From contig JAUMWB010000005.1 of assembly GCA_030529845.1 (NCBI GenBank), forward strand, positions 124,001-188,000: a stretch of DNA of 64,000 nt, read 5' to 3'. Shown here in pieces: positions 17,696-26,421 of the stretch; within the stretch, counting starts at the first letter, position 1, and every line of letters starts with the position of its first letter. The DNA comes from Rothia sp. (in: high G+C Gram-positive bacteria) (GTDB lineage Bacteria > Actinomycetota > Actinomycetes > Actinomycetales > Micrococcaceae). Both the position numbers and the translations under genes were made by a program. The notes under the pieces were generated by a model that made no database searches, was not told the origin of the DNA, and worked only from the letters and a program-made list of their open reading frames with translations.

Positions 17696-19210
17696 TTAGG
17701 CCTCCTTCTTGGGTGCAGGGATCTCGCAGGCAGGCGCGGACGCCGGGGCGGACGTCCCTGCCCCCTCCCGCGCGGCGCGTTCAGCGGCGTGGGCGGCAGC
17801 GTCCGCCTCCAAGGCAGCCTTCTGGGCAGCAGCCTCAGCCTCGGCAGCCTCACGTCGGGCCACCAGCTCATCAGCGCTAGCAACACCAACGACCTCACCG
17901 GCGTGGTTGCGGCCGGAGGCAATGGTCAGGGCCTGGTCCAAATCCCAGATGATATCGACGGCGTCTTCCAGACCCACCGAAATACGAATCAAGTCCTCGC
18001 CCACGCCACCGGCAGCCAGCTGCTCAGCGGTCAGCTGCTGGTGGGTGGTGGAGGCCGGGTGCAGAATCAGGGTGCGGGCGTCACCAATATTTGCCAGGTG
18101 GGAGGCAAGCTGCAGGTTCTTGATGAACTCGGCGCCCACGTCGCGTCCGCCCGCCTTCCCAGTGCCGGCAACGCCGAAGGAGAAGACCGACCCAACACCC
18201 AGCGGCAGCAGCTTCTGCGCCCGCTCATAGTGGGGGTGCTCAGGCAGGCCGGCGTAGTTAACGTAGGAGACGCGGGGGTCCTCGTTTAGCCAGGCAACGA
18301 CCTCCTTGGCATTAGCCAGGTGGGCGTCCATACGCTGGGGCAGGATCTCAACACCCTGTAGCAGGTTGAAAGCTGCCTGGGCTGAGAGGGAGGGGCCAAA
18401 GTCGCGTAGCTGCTCACTACGCAGTTTGGTCAAAAAGCCGTACTCACCGAAGTTCCCCCACCAAGAAATGTTGTTGTAAGAGGGAATCGGCTCGGTCATG
18501 GTGGGGAACTTGCCGTTGCCCCAGTTGAAGCGGCCCGACTCGACAACCACACCGCCCAAGGTGGTGCCGTGCCCGCCCAGGAACTTAGTGACCGAGTGAA
18601 TCACAATGTCAGCGCCGTGTTCAATGGGGCGAATCAGGTAGGGGGTAGAGAGGGTGGCATCCACGACCAGGGGAATGTCGTTCTCGTGGGCCACGCGGGC
18701 CAGGCCTTCCAGGTCAGCGACCTGACCCGAGGGGTTAGCTACGATTTCGGTGTAGAGGGCCTTGGTTTCAGGACGAATGGCGGCAGCATAGTCAGCCGGG
18801 TCAGTGCCGTCCACGAAGGTAGTGTCGATACCGAACCGGCGCAGGGAAACATCCAGCTGGGTAATAGTGCCGCCATAGAGGTTGGACGAAGCAACAATAT
18901 GGTCCCCAGCCTGGCAGAGTGCCGCAAAAGTAATGAACTCAGCGGCCATACCCGAAGCGGTCGCCACCGCACCGATACCGCCTTCCAGCGAAGCGATACG
19001 CTCTTCTAGCGCCGCCACAGTGGGGTTACCCAGGCGGGAGTAGATGTTGCCGTACTTCTGCAGGGCAAAAAGGTTGGCGGCGTCGTCCGCGTCCTTAAAA
19101 ACAAAGGAGGTGGACTGGTAAATCGGAACCGCACGAGCACCGTGCTCGGCGTCGGGGGTACCGCCCGCGTGCAGGGCACGGGTGCGGAAGCCAAAAGTAT
19201 GCTCAGCCAT
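17696..19210 (-). CDS. metY: O-acetylhomoserine sulfhydrylase with Ala/Glu-rich tail
   Basis: 504 residues. O-acetylhomoserine plus sulfide gives homocysteine; PLP-dependent, cytoplasmic. Seen: TRALHAGGTPD, YQSTSFVF, YSRLGNPTVAALEERIA, GMAAEF, and the PLP lysine in HSVTKFLGGHGTTLGGVVVESG followed by FNWGNGKFP, which is specific to OAH sulfhydrylases. The C-terminal ISVGLEDAVDIIWDLDQAL would normally be the end, at about residue 435. Roughly 65 more residues follow, rich in Ala and Glu (EAEAAAQKAALEADAAAHAA), probably a helical or disordered tail. Leads the operon with the CoA-binding gene. No SAM riboswitch is visible upstream. Confidence 0.92.
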   Translation of the reverse strand: MAEHTFGFRTRALHAGGTPDAEHGARAVPIYQSTSFVFKDADDAANLFALQKYGNIYSRLGNPTVAALEERIASLEGGIGAVATASGMAAEFITFAALCQAGDHIVASSNLYGGTITQLDVSLRRFGIDTTFVDGTDPADYAAAIRPETKALYTEIVANPSGQVADLEGLARVAHENDIPLVVDATLSTPYLIRPIEHGADIVIHSVTKFLGGHGTTLGGVVVESGRFNWGNGKFPTMTEPIPSYNNISWWGNFGEYGFLTKLRSEQLRDFGPSLSAQAAFNLLQGVEILPQRMDAHLANAKEVVAWLNEDPRVSYVNYAGLPEHPHYERAQKLLPLGVGSVFSFGVAGTGKAGGRDVGAEFIKNLQLASHLANIGDARTLILHPASTTHQQLTAEQLAAGGVGEDLIRISVGLEDAVDIIWDLDQALTIASGRNHAGEVVGVASADELVARREAAEAEAAAQKAALEADAAAHAAERAAREGAGTSAPASAPACEIPAPKKEA

Positions 19211-19439
19211 GGACTCTCCTGACAGTAGGCCTAGTTATCTACCCTCCATAGTCACCCATGCCCCCGCGCCGACGGTAACTTATTTCACCGTGTGAACAGG
19301 TTACGCAGCATTACTACAACGTGACCAAAACCCCCAGCCTCTCTACAAGCTAGCTCATAGGAAAACACAGGGTTCTACGAGAGAATAGAGAAAGTTTTGT
19401 CACCGGGCGGCTGCCCGCACTCGCAGAGAAAGGGCACTC

Positions 19440-20066
19440 GTGCTCCAGAACATTATCGACTGGGTTATCTCCGTCATGGAAGCCATCGGTTCCCCCGGCG
19501 TTGGCCTGGCCGTCTTCCTTGAGAACGTCTTCCCGCCCATCCCCTCCGAGGTCATCCTGCCACTGGCCGGCTTCACCGCCTCCCAGGGCTCCATCAACGT
19601 AGTGGCCGCCTTTATCTGGGCGACCGTCGGCTCGCTCACCGGCGCCTACTTCCTCTACTACCTAGGTGCAGCTATCGGCGCTAACCGCCTGCGCAAGATC
19701 GCGGCCTGGATGTGGCTGGTCAAGGTTGAGGACGTCGACAACGCCCTGGCCTGGTTCGACAAGTACGGCAAGGCCTCCATCCTCATCGGCCGCGTCATCC
19801 CCGGCATTCGTTCACTCATCTCGATTCCCGCCGGTATCGACCGCATGAACCCGCTGACTTTCGGTCTTTATACTCTGCTCGGTTCCTCCATCTGGAATGC
19901 CCTGCTCATCTACTGCGGCTGGGTCCTGGGCGAAAACTGGCATGCTGTTGAAGGCGTCATCGACCAGTACTCCAAGGTGGTCTACGCCCTGGTAGCCCTG
20001 GCCCTGGTGGCCGTCTTCATCTGGCTGCTGCGCCGCGCCCGCCAGGAAAAGCGTGACGTAGCCTAA
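19440..20066 (+). CDS. DedA family membrane protein
   Basis: 208 residues, start GTG. DedA/SNARE-associated domain: GLAVFLENVFPPIPSEVILPLAGF (the signature E and P-rich loop), then GRVIPGIRSLISIPAGIDRM (the conserved R-x-x-PG-R-S motif), and hydrophobic helices to the C-terminus, which ends in basic residues. DedA proteins are implicated in lipid flipping and membrane homeostasis. Single-gene unit, followed by a large palindrome. Confidence 0.9.
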   Translation: MLQNIIDWVISVMEAIGSPGVGLAVFLENVFPPIPSEVILPLAGFTASQGSINVVAAFIWATVGSLTGAYFLYYLGAAIGANRLRKIAAWMWLVKVEDVDNALAWFDKYGKASILIGRVIPGIRSLISIPAGIDRMNPLTFGLYTLLGSSIWNALLIYCGWVLGENWHAVEGVIDQYSKVVYALVALALVAVFIWLLRRARQEKRDVA

Positions 20067-20126
20067 CGGCGGGCGTCCGCACGGCTTAAACTGAGCCCCG
20101 CGCCCGCACCTGCTCCCCTCGCCCAT

Positions 20127-20189
20127 GGGGACCTTAAAACCTAAAAGGGACCGCATAATACGCGGTCCCTTTTAGGTTTTAAGGTCCCC
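20127..20189. repeat. GGGGACC palindromic element, copy 1
   Basis: Perfect 28-bp arms: GGGGACCTTAAAACCTAAAA... (20127-20154) and complement (20162-20189), loop ATAATAC. It lies between convergent genes (DedA, RNase H-like) and may terminate both. Related copies are at 24571, 26048 and 32400. Confidence 0.85.
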
Positions 20190-20225
20190 TTTGAGGAAGT
20201 AAGGCGCCCTACGGCAGCGGCCCCG

Positions 20226-21431
20226 CTACTTCCACAAGCGGTTGCGGGCGTGCACCACCGACGGGCGAATCTGAATCCAATCCGCACAAGGCAGACGCAG
20301 AGCCTTCTCACACCCAGACAGGGCAGTAATAATAGACTCGCACCGCTTGTTGAACTCAGAGACATGCCCCTTATCCACAATCTGCCCGGGGAAATGCCGG
20401 TGCATCTTCGACACAGAATCCGACGACTCCTGCAGCCCGTGCCCGGTATGCCCCGGGATGTGCTTCACCAACACCCGGCGCTCACGAATGGCCTCGGTCA
20501 GCCGCCCCATCTCGTCCAAAACCTGCTGGTTCTGCACGCCCTCTTCAACCCAGGTGTTGTAAACCCAGCGGTTGTGCGCCAGGCGCAGCACAAAGGTCAG
20601 AGCCCCCAGTGAATCGGTGTGAATAATCAGCTGGCGGCCACCGTGGTAGAAGATATTAAAAGCAGCCAACATAGCCGAGAGCTCCCCGGTCATAATGTTC
20701 GTAGCATCATAGTGGGAGTGGAAGAAGAAGCCATCTTCGCTCACCCCGCCGATACCCATGCGTCCGCCCTTTAAATACCTCTTATTGTTGGTTGACCTGT
20801 ACGAACAGTCAGTAAAGACGCTGTACTCCACCAGCTTTTCCACCGGCAGCTGGGCGGTGTTCTTCTCAAGCTCGGTGTGGGCCAGACGCGAGGCCTCGTC
20901 CATAAAGTGCGGCATGAGCTCACCTGCCGGGGTGCCAATAAGCTTCACGTGAATCTCGCCCAGCGAGTGCGACTCGTAGGGGTTCATGACCTTATCAATG
21001 GACCGGTATTCTAAGAAGTCGCGGAAGGCCGTGAACTTGCGGAAGAGCAGCTTGAGGTAGTGCTTATCGGCTGCCACGGTGATGAGGTTGGTCTTATACT
21101 CCTCGGGGATGGCGTCCATGGTCGCCAGAATCGCGCGCCCCAGCATGTCGGTGTGTACGGTGTCGCAGGGGTCCATGAGGCTATGTGTCAGAGACTCAGC
21201 CACAGGTTCGCTCTCAATGACCTCTCGCTCGCCATTTTCGCGCGAGATAAAAGCGAAGGACGTCAGCCCCACATGGCAGTCACCGGCTGCTCGCACCTGA
21301 TCCATGACCACCACGATGACAGCCACACCCTGCTCGGTGAAGCCTGCCGGGTATGAGCTGGTGTAATCCGGCGGCTCCCAGGTCAGCTCACATTTCTTGA
21401 TATGTGCAGGCGTAATTTCCACATTATTCAT
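20226..21431 (-). CDS. RNase H-like protein, possibly with two RNase H folds
   Basis: 401 residues. The C-terminal half has a full RNase HI-type active site: D208 (VFTDCSY), E250 (MTGELSAM), D273 (IHTDSLGA), H328 (GHTGH) and D338 (ESSDSVSKM), with normal spacing. It would cut RNA in RNA-DNA hybrids. The N-terminal half follows a similar strand and acid pattern: VVVMDQ (D44), TDMLGRAILATM (D95), LITVAADKHYLKLL (D122), then VKLIGTPAGELMPHFMDEASRL (D178), which echoes VKHIPGHTGHGLQESSDSV. So it may be a divergent tandem copy; this is my reading by eye. The ATG at 21431 sits directly on an AGGAG site, so the real start may be a few codons in. Confidence 0.65.
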   Translation of the reverse strand: MNNVEITPAHIKKCELTWEPPDYTSSYPAGFTEQGVAVIVVVMDQVRAAGDCHVGLTSFAFISRENGEREVIESEPVAESLTHSLMDPCDTVHTDMLGRAILATMDAIPEEYKTNLITVAADKHYLKLLFRKFTAFRDFLEYRSIDKVMNPYESHSLGEIHVKLIGTPAGELMPHFMDEASRLAHTELEKNTAQLPVEKLVEYSVFTDCSYRSTNNKRYLKGGRMGIGGVSEDGFFFHSHYDATNIMTGELSAMLAAFNIFYHGGRQLIIHTDSLGALTFVLRLAHNRWVYNTWVEEGVQNQQVLDEMGRLTEAIRERRVLVKHIPGHTGHGLQESSDSVSKMHRHFPGQIVDKGHVSEFNKRCESIITALSGCEKALRLPCADWIQIRPSVVHARNRLWK

Positions 21432-21638
21432 CTCCTAAGGGGTGTCTATAGTTGTTTTGCTTACTCTTTAAAGCTATACCAACTCCACGCCCTTTTGCCA
21501 ACAGCTAGAGCCGCATCGGCTGCCCGTTCACTCTCTCGGTGAACGTCCACGGTTCTCGCGTGACGTCCACCCCGCGCGTAAGCACCGCGCGAGTCTGGTG
21601 GGCCCTCACGGACGGACGGGCGGACGCGCCCCCAACAC

Positions 21639-21683
21639 AAGGACGCCCGCCCCGGCTTGCGCAAGCCGGGGCGGGGCGTCCTT
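21639..21683 (-). terminator. Hairpin terminator of ilvD
   Basis: Near-perfect palindrome, AAGGACGCCCGCCCCGGCTT... (21639-21660) against its complement (21661-21683), 22 bp past the ilvD stop. The rest of 21432-21638 holds no gene I can support. Confidence 0.8.
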
Positions 21684-21704
21684 ATTGTGGGTGAAAACCG
21701 AGGT

Positions 21705-23543
21705 TTACTCAGGGACGATACGCACTGCGCCCTTATCGGCGCTGGTGACCATGGAGGCGTAGGCGCGCAGGGCGCTGGAGACCTGACGTTCGCGGGGCTT
21801 GGTGGGCTTCCAGGGGGCAGGGCCCTTCTTGGCGCGACGCTCGGACAGCACCTCGTCGGAGACGTTCACGCGCAGGATGCGGTTGTGAACATCGATCTCA
21901 ATTTCGTCGCCGTGCTCGATCAGACCCACAGCGCCACCGGCAGCTGCCTCGGGAGAGATGTGGCCGATGGAGATACCGGAAGTACCGCCCGAGAAACGGC
22001 CGTCGGTAATCAGGGCGCACTTCTTACCCAGGCCCAGGCCCTTGAGGTAGGAGGTGGGGTAGAGCATCTCCTGCATGCCGGGGCCGCCCTTGGGGCCCTC
22101 GTACTGAATGACGACAATGTCGCCTTCTTTCACGTTCTTCGACAGGATCTCGAAGACGGCTTCGTCCTGGGATTCGACCACAAAAGCCTTACCGACAAAG
22201 TGGAAGAGCTCTTCGTCAATACCGGCACTCTTGATGATGGCGCCGTCTTCAGCGATGTTACCGTAGAGAACCGCCAGGCCGCCGTCCTTGGTGTAGGCGT
22301 GCTCCACAGCGCGGATGCAGCCGTTTTCGGCATCGGTTTCGTGGGACTCGTACTTGTTGGCGGTGGAGAAGGCCTGGGTGGTGCGGACGCCGCCGGGGGC
22401 AGCTAGGAAGAGCTCCTTGGCGGTGTCGGTGGCGGCGCCGGAGCGGATGTCCCAGTCAGACAGCCACTGTTCCAGGGAGCCGGAGTGTACGGAGTGGACG
22501 TCGCGGTTCAGCAGACCGGCGCGGTCCAGCTCGCCGAGCAGGGCGGGAATACCGCCTGCGCGGTGCACGTGCTCAATGTGGTACTTGGTGGAGTTGGGGG
22601 CGACCTTAGCCAGGCAGGGCACCTTGCGGGAAATTGCGTCGATGTCGCGCAGGGTGAAGTCAACACCGGCTTCGTGGGCAATCGCCAGAATATGCAGAAC
22701 GGTGTTGGTGGAGCCGCCCATGGCAACGTCCAGAGCCATAGCGTTCTCGAAGGCGGCCTTGGTGGCGATAGAGCGGGGAAGTACGCTCTCGTCGTCCTGC
22801 TCGTAGTAGCGCTTGGCCAGCTCAACAATCTTAGTGCCCGCTTCAAGGAAGAGCTCCTTGCGGGCAACCTGGGTGGCCAGGGTGGTGCCGTTACCGGGCA
22901 GGGCCAGGCCGATTGCCTCGTTGAGGCAGTTCATGGAGTTAGCGGTGAACATACCGGCGCAGGAGCCACAGGTGGGGCAGGCATTCTTTTCGACCTGGGC
23001 TAGGGCGTCGTCGCTGACGCTGTCGTCCACGGCCATGACCATGGCGTCCACCAGGTCAAGGCGGTGCTCAACGACCCCCTCGATGCCTTCGCCGGATTCC
23101 ATGGGCCCGCCGGAGACGAAGATGACGGGGATGTTCAGGCGCATAGCTGCCAGGAGCATACCGGGGGTGATCTTGTCGCAGTTAGAGATACAGACCAGGG
23201 CGTCGGCGCGGTGGGCGTTGACCATATATTCGACCGAGTCGGCGATCAAATCGCGGGAGGGCAGGGAGTAGAGCATACCGTCGTGACCCATGGCGATGCC
23301 GTCGTCCACAGCGATGGTGTTGAATTCCTTGGCTACGCCGCCTGCTTCGCGGATAGCACCGGCGACCAGTTCGCCCATGTTCTTCAGGTGCACGTGGCCG
23401 GGCACGAACTGGGTGAAGGAGTTGGCGATAGCGATGATGGGCTTGCCGAAGTCGTCGTCGCCCATGCCGGTGGCGCGCCACAGTGCGCGGGCACCTGCCA
23501 TGTTTCTGCCGTGGGTTGATGTGCGCGAGCGCAGTTCTGGCAT
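21705..23543 (-). CDS. ilvD: Dihydroxy-acid dehydratase
   Basis: 612 residues, full length. Catalyses dehydration of 2,3-dihydroxy-3-methylvalerate and -isovalerate, the third step of isoleucine/valine synthesis. Fe-S ligands and signatures: [36 protein letters not shown], and the C-terminal [14 protein letters not shown] with [11 protein letters not shown]. Starts [27 protein letters not shown], typical for the family. Stands alone, with its own terminator. Confidence 0.97.
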   Translation of the reverse strand: MPELRSRTSTHGRNMAGARALWRATGMGDDDFGKPIIAIANSFTQFVPGHVHLKNMGELVAGAIREAGGVAKEFNTIAVDDGIAMGHDGMLYSLPSRDLIADSVEYMVNAHRADALVCISNCDKITPGMLLAAMRLNIPVIFVSGGPMESGEGIEGVVEHRLDLVDAMVMAVDDSVSDDALAQVEKNACPTCGSCAGMFTANSMNCLNEAIGLALPGNGTTLATQVARKELFLEAGTKIVELAKRYYEQDDESVLPRSIATKAAFENAMALDVAMGGSTNTVLHILAIAHEAGVDFTLRDIDAISRKVPCLAKVAPNSTKYHIEHVHRAGGIPALLGELDRAGLLNRDVHSVHSGSLEQWLSDWDIRSGAATDTAKELFLAAPGGVRTTQAFSTANKYESHETDAENGCIRAVEHAYTKDGGLAVLYGNIAEDGAIIKSAGIDEELFHFVGKAFVVESQDEAVFEILSKNVKEGDIVVIQYEGPKGGPGMQEMLYPTSYLKGLGLGKKCALITDGRFSGGTSGISIGHISPEAAAGGAVGLIEHGDEIEIDVHNRILRVNVSDEVLSERRAKKGPAPWKPTKPRERQVSSALRAYASMVTSADKGAVRIVPE

Positions 23544-23646
23544 CGATAGCTCCCAAGAAAGTTTGTGGTTGGAGGTTTGGGTACTAGTCTACGCCTGAGC
23601 GCGGGTAGTCCACAGGGTGGGAAGCGGCGTTCTCATATAGTGAAGA

Positions 23647-23667
23647 TAGGGGCGGACGGTCTCCCCC
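23647..23667 (+). repeat. 21-bp direct repeat, copy A
   Basis: Begins TAGGGGCGGACGGTCTCCCC; the same 21 bases occur at 24538-24558. The two copies bracket the GNAT gene pair at 23716-24476. Confidence 0.6.
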
Positions 23668-23715
23668 ACTCCCCTACCAAGGGGTAGGGACGGCAGGACG
23701 GGCGTCCGCGGGACG

Positions 23716-24225
23716 CTACTCCAGTAAACCTCGCATAAATCTCAGCGCATATTCCAGAAGCTGGGGGTGGCTATCGTCAACTAGGGTAAATCCGAAGCGC
23801 TCAAAGGCCCGTTGAGACTTTGTATTTCTGCGGTCGATAGCGCAGGTCATGATGTCACTGGTGAGGTCTTTAAATTTGGGGTGCTCTTGGGCTGTGATAA
23901 CGCATTGCTGAATAAGCTGTTGTGCAATTCCCTGGTTTTGGGCGTGGGCGGCCGTAGAGATATAGGTAATGTCGAAGACATCATCATAGGGGCGATATGT
24001 AATGAGAGCGGCAGCTGCTATCTGCTCCTCCAAGAAAGCTCCGATAGAGACCTTGTAGGGATCTCGGGCAATTTTCTGGGGCTGAGTTTCCCGGACGAAG
24101 CTTTGAACCTTTAGCTCCCATTCCGCGGGGTGTGAAGCGGTGTGGTAGTGCCGCTTGGCAGGGTAGGTGCAGACCCATTGTTGAAGGGCCGGTATATCGC
24201 TTGTGCTGAGCTCTCGAAAATACAC
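23716..24225 (-). CDS. GNAT-family N-acetyltransferase
   Basis: 169 residues, start GTG. GNAT fold: strand TYISTAAHAQNQGIAQQLIQQC holds the acetyl-CoA site (Q-N-Q-G-I-A in place of the usual R/Q-x-x-G-x-G/A), and the C-terminal NTKSQRAFERFGFTLV helix-strand is typical of the family. Substrate unknown. It follows an 80-residue small protein by 8 bp, so they form a two-gene unit. GNAT toxins of the TacT/AtaT type are paired with a small upstream partner, but the partner here does not look like a ribbon-helix-helix antitoxin; the idea stays open. Confidence 0.75.
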   Translation of the reverse strand: MYFRELSTSDIPALQQWVCTYPAKRHYHTASHPAEWELKVQSFVRETQPQKIARDPYKVSIGAFLEEQIAAAALITYRPYDDVFDITYISTAAHAQNQGIAQQLIQQCVITAQEHPKFKDLTSDIMTCAIDRRNTKSQRAFERFGFTLVDDSHPQLLEYALRFMRGLLE

Positions 24226-24233
24226 GTAGGCCC

Positions 24234-24476
24234 CTAGTTTTTGAGGGCTAATCCTACTGGGGTAGGCTCGAGCTGCTCAAGGGCTCTGCGATGCTGAACC
24301 GAAAAAGCCCGGTTCTGCTGGGTTTCGTATTCCGATGCGAGGGTTTTTCGCTCTGTATCCGTTAGGCCGTCATTCCCGATAGCCGTGGTGTGATGGCGCA
24401 GAATTTTTTGCAGGGTTTGACGGGCCGCTCGATGAGTGGGCTGCCAGCGATTTGCATCTTTAGCGTTTACGGTCAT
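24234..24476 (-). CDS. Small hypothetical protein upstream of the GNAT gene
   Basis: 80 residues, hydrophilic, basic at the N-terminus (RWQPTHRAARQTLQKILRHH) with predicted helices. The middle DGLTDTERKTLASEYETQQNRAF could be a short helical hairpin. A GGAAAGGAGCAG site precedes the ATG, which supports real translation. I do not recognise the family. It is the first gene of the pair with the GNAT enzyme. Confidence 0.6.
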   Translation of the reverse strand: MTVNAKDANRWQPTHRAARQTLQKILRHHTTAIGNDGLTDTERKTLASEYETQQNRAFSVQHRRALEQLEPTPVGLALKN

Positions 24477-24537
24477 AGTTCTGCTCCTTTCCTTGGTCTT
24501 GTTGTTTCGAGTCTAACAAGTAGCTCTTGGGGATGAC

Positions 24538-24558
24538 TAGGGGCGGACGGTCTCCCCC
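24538..24558 (+). repeat. 21-bp direct repeat, copy B
   Basis: Identical to 23647-23667. It lies in the gene-free stretch 24477-24818, together with the palindrome at 24571 and the tandem 9-mers at 24656. Confidence 0.6.
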
Positions 24559-24570
24559 CGCGCCCTCTCA

Positions 24571-24637
24571 AAGGGGACCTTAAAACTTAAAAGGGACCGC
24601 ATAATATGAGGTCCCTTTTAAGTTTTAAGGTCCCCTT
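24571..24637. repeat. GGGGACC palindromic element, copy 2
   Basis: Perfect 28-bp arms (24571-24598 and 24610-24637) starting AAGGGGACCTTAAAACTTAA, 11-nt loop. Unlike copies 1, 3 and 4 it lies between divergent genes, so it is upstream of both and cannot be explained as a terminator for either. Confidence 0.85.
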
Positions 24638-24655
24638 GCGATGAGGCAGGCGCTC

Positions 24656-24675
24656 ATGACGCGCGTATGACGCGC
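24656..24675 (+). promoter_or_regulatory. Tandem 9-bp direct repeats, 11-bp spacing
   Basis: ATGACGCGC at 24656-24664 and again at 24667-24675, one helical turn apart, in the region shared by the divergent small-protein and MetE-like genes. A possible regulator site; no family assigned. Confidence 0.35.
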
Positions 24676-24818
24676 ATCCGTCACCGAAGTTCATTTTTGA
24701 AATATGCCGCCTTAGGGCCTGGAGGGCTTGGGCGCTCGCCGGGTGGGGGTGTTAGCTGGGTTTATGGCCGCTGACGTAAGCAGCCTCTACAGCCGTAGGA
24801 CTACCCCAGGAGCAGACC

Positions 24819-26024
24819 ATGCCCATTAATACCGACCGTATTCTGACCACCCACGTTGGTTCTCTGCCGCGCAGCCAGCGCCTGATTGAAGCTAACGCCT
24901 CCCGCCGCGGCGGCAGCATCGACGAGGCAGATTTCCAGCAGATCCTGACCGAGGAAACCCAGGCAGTGATTGACCGCCAGGTAGATATCGGTATCGACAT
25001 TGTGAACGACGGCGAGTACGGGCATGCCATGAGTCAGGCGGTGGATTACGGTGCCTGGTGGCACTACTCCTTTGCCCGCACCGGCGGTTTGAAGCTGCTG
25101 ACCGAGGGCAACCCCACGAACGAGGTGCACCGCTCTGAGCCGGGCAAGCTCAAGTACACAAGCTTTGCCGACCGCCGCGACTGGACCCGTTTCCAGGACT
25201 TTTACACCGCGGAGCTCGACCTGGGCAACGACCCTGACCGCAGTTTCCCCGTCACCGTTGCCCCGCTGACCTACCAGGGGCAGGACGAGGTGGGGAGGGA
25301 CGTCCGCAATCTCGCTTCCGCGACCGAGGGCAAGGAGGCGCACAGCGCTTTTGTGGCGGCCCTGTCGCCGGGCTCTGCTGCCCGCGTGGGTAACCTCTAC
25401 TACCCCACCGATAAGGAGCACATCTACGCCTGGGCGGAGGTGCTGAAAGAGGAGTATAAGGCCATCACCGATGCCGGTTTCACCCTGCAGATTGATGACC
25501 CGTCGGTGGCTGAGGGCTGGGACCAGATCAACCCTGAGCCCAGCGTCCGCGACTACCTGGATTTTATTCAGGTGGCCGTTGATGCCCTCAACTACGCGCT
25601 GGAGGATATTCCGACCGAGCAGACCCGCTTCCACCTGTGCTGGGGGTCCTGGCATGGGCCGCACAGCACCGACCTGGAATTCAAGCACCTGGCCGACACC
25701 CTGCTGTCTATTGACGCGGCCGGTTACACCTTTGAGGCCGCTAACGCGCGGCACGCCCACGAGTGGAAGGTCTGGGAGAACCTGGAGCTGCCCGAGGGCA
25801 AGTACGTGATTCCCGGTGTTGTCTCGCACTCGACCAACCTGATTGAGCACCCTGAGCTGGTTGCCCAGCGCATCGAGCAGTTTACTCAGGTGGTGGGCAA
25901 GGAGAACGTGGTGGCGTCAACCGACTGCGGTCTGGGCGGACGCCTGCACCCCGACCTTGCCTGGGCCAAGCTGGAATCGCTGACGGCAGGTGCCCGCATC
26001 GCCAGTGAGCGCCTCTTCGGCTAG
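24819..26024 (+). CDS. MetE C-terminal-domain-like methyltransferase (cobalamin-independent methionine synthase family)
   Basis: 401 residues, about half of a full MetE, matching the stand-alone MetE-C/COG0620 class. Seen: TTHVGSLPRSQRLIEA at the start; HLCWGSWHGPHSTDLEF with the zinc ligands His and Cys; and VVASTDCGLGGRLHPDLAWAKL with the last zinc cysteine. The N-terminal MetE half that helps bind folate is absent. Possible roles are methyl transfer to homocysteine from another donor, or a coenzyme-type thiol transfer; substrate unproven. The gene is bracketed by palindromic elements at 24571 and 26048. A true metE seems lost elsewhere in the window (36823). Confidence 0.85.
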   Translation: MPINTDRILTTHVGSLPRSQRLIEANASRRGGSIDEADFQQILTEETQAVIDRQVDIGIDIVNDGEYGHAMSQAVDYGAWWHYSFARTGGLKLLTEGNPTNEVHRSEPGKLKYTSFADRRDWTRFQDFYTAELDLGNDPDRSFPVTVAPLTYQGQDEVGRDVRNLASATEGKEAHSAFVAALSPGSAARVGNLYYPTDKEHIYAWAEVLKEEYKAITDAGFTLQIDDPSVAEGWDQINPEPSVRDYLDFIQVAVDALNYALEDIPTEQTRFHLCWGSWHGPHSTDLEFKHLADTLLSIDAAGYTFEAANARHAHEWKVWENLELPEGKYVIPGVVSHSTNLIEHPELVAQRIEQFTQVVGKENVVASTDCGLGGRLHPDLAWAKLESLTAGARIASERLFG

Positions 26025-26047
26025 GGCTAGACCCCACCCCACCGTTA

Positions 26048-26114
26048 AAGGGGACCGCATAACTTCAAAGGGACCTCATAATATGCGGTCCCTTTGAAGT
26101 TATGCGGTCCCCTT
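26048..26114. repeat. GGGGACC palindromic element, copy 3
   Basis: Perfect 28-bp arms (26048-26075, 26087-26114) beginning AAGGGGACCGCATAACTTCA, 11-nt loop TCATAATATGC. Its inner arms differ from copies 1 and 2, yet both sides changed together, so pairing is kept. It is 24 bp past the MetE-like stop and could end that transcript. Confidence 0.85.
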
Positions 26115-26273
26115 GCTGCGGGGTGAGGGGGAGGCGGGCGGACGCGGGTGGGGGCCGCTTCTTACAACCGGAGAGTGCGTTTCGCGCCGCATTTCCATCA
26201 GGGGTGCTCTCACTAACCAAAGTTTTTGCAGGTCAAACTCGTACCCTCCTGGAAAAAACCAGCATGTCATATT

Positions 26274-26286
26274 CCTGTCTAACGTG
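26274..26286. promoter_or_regulatory. Candidate TreR operator 1
   Basis: CCTGTCTAACGTG. Its first ten bases equal the complement of the palindrome at 27190. It lies about 135 bp upstream of treR, within the gene-free stretch 26025-26421. Confidence 0.4.
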
Positions 26287-26400
26287 TGACACACATTTAC
26301 ATGTGGGTCTCTCGCAAACATCGAGGCTGCGCCCTAGACTATAGGGAAACACAATCACCGTGTGAAACTCTCACTCCATCTCGCACAACGTGCTCTCGCA

Positions 26401-26413
26401 CCTGTTATATAGG
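26401..26413. promoter_or_regulatory. Candidate TreR operator 2 at the treR start
   Basis: CCTGTTATATAGG, 11 of 13 bases the same as the palindrome at 27190 and itself nearly symmetric. It overlaps the AGGGG ribosome-binding site of treR, which fits autorepression. Confidence 0.5.
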
Positions 26414-26421
26414 GGAACCAA

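Noticed and set aside
21461-21664. 67-residue minus ORF between the RNase H-like gene and ilvD
   Set aside because: Crosses the ilvD terminator; low-quality Arg-rich sequence.
24801-25850. 349-residue minus ORF opposite the MetE-like gene
   Set aside because: Antisense shadow of a gene with clear zinc-site motifs.
26025-26421. Riboswitch before treR
   Set aside because: No known aptamer core seen; the stretch is explained by the palindrome, operator-like sites and promoter.
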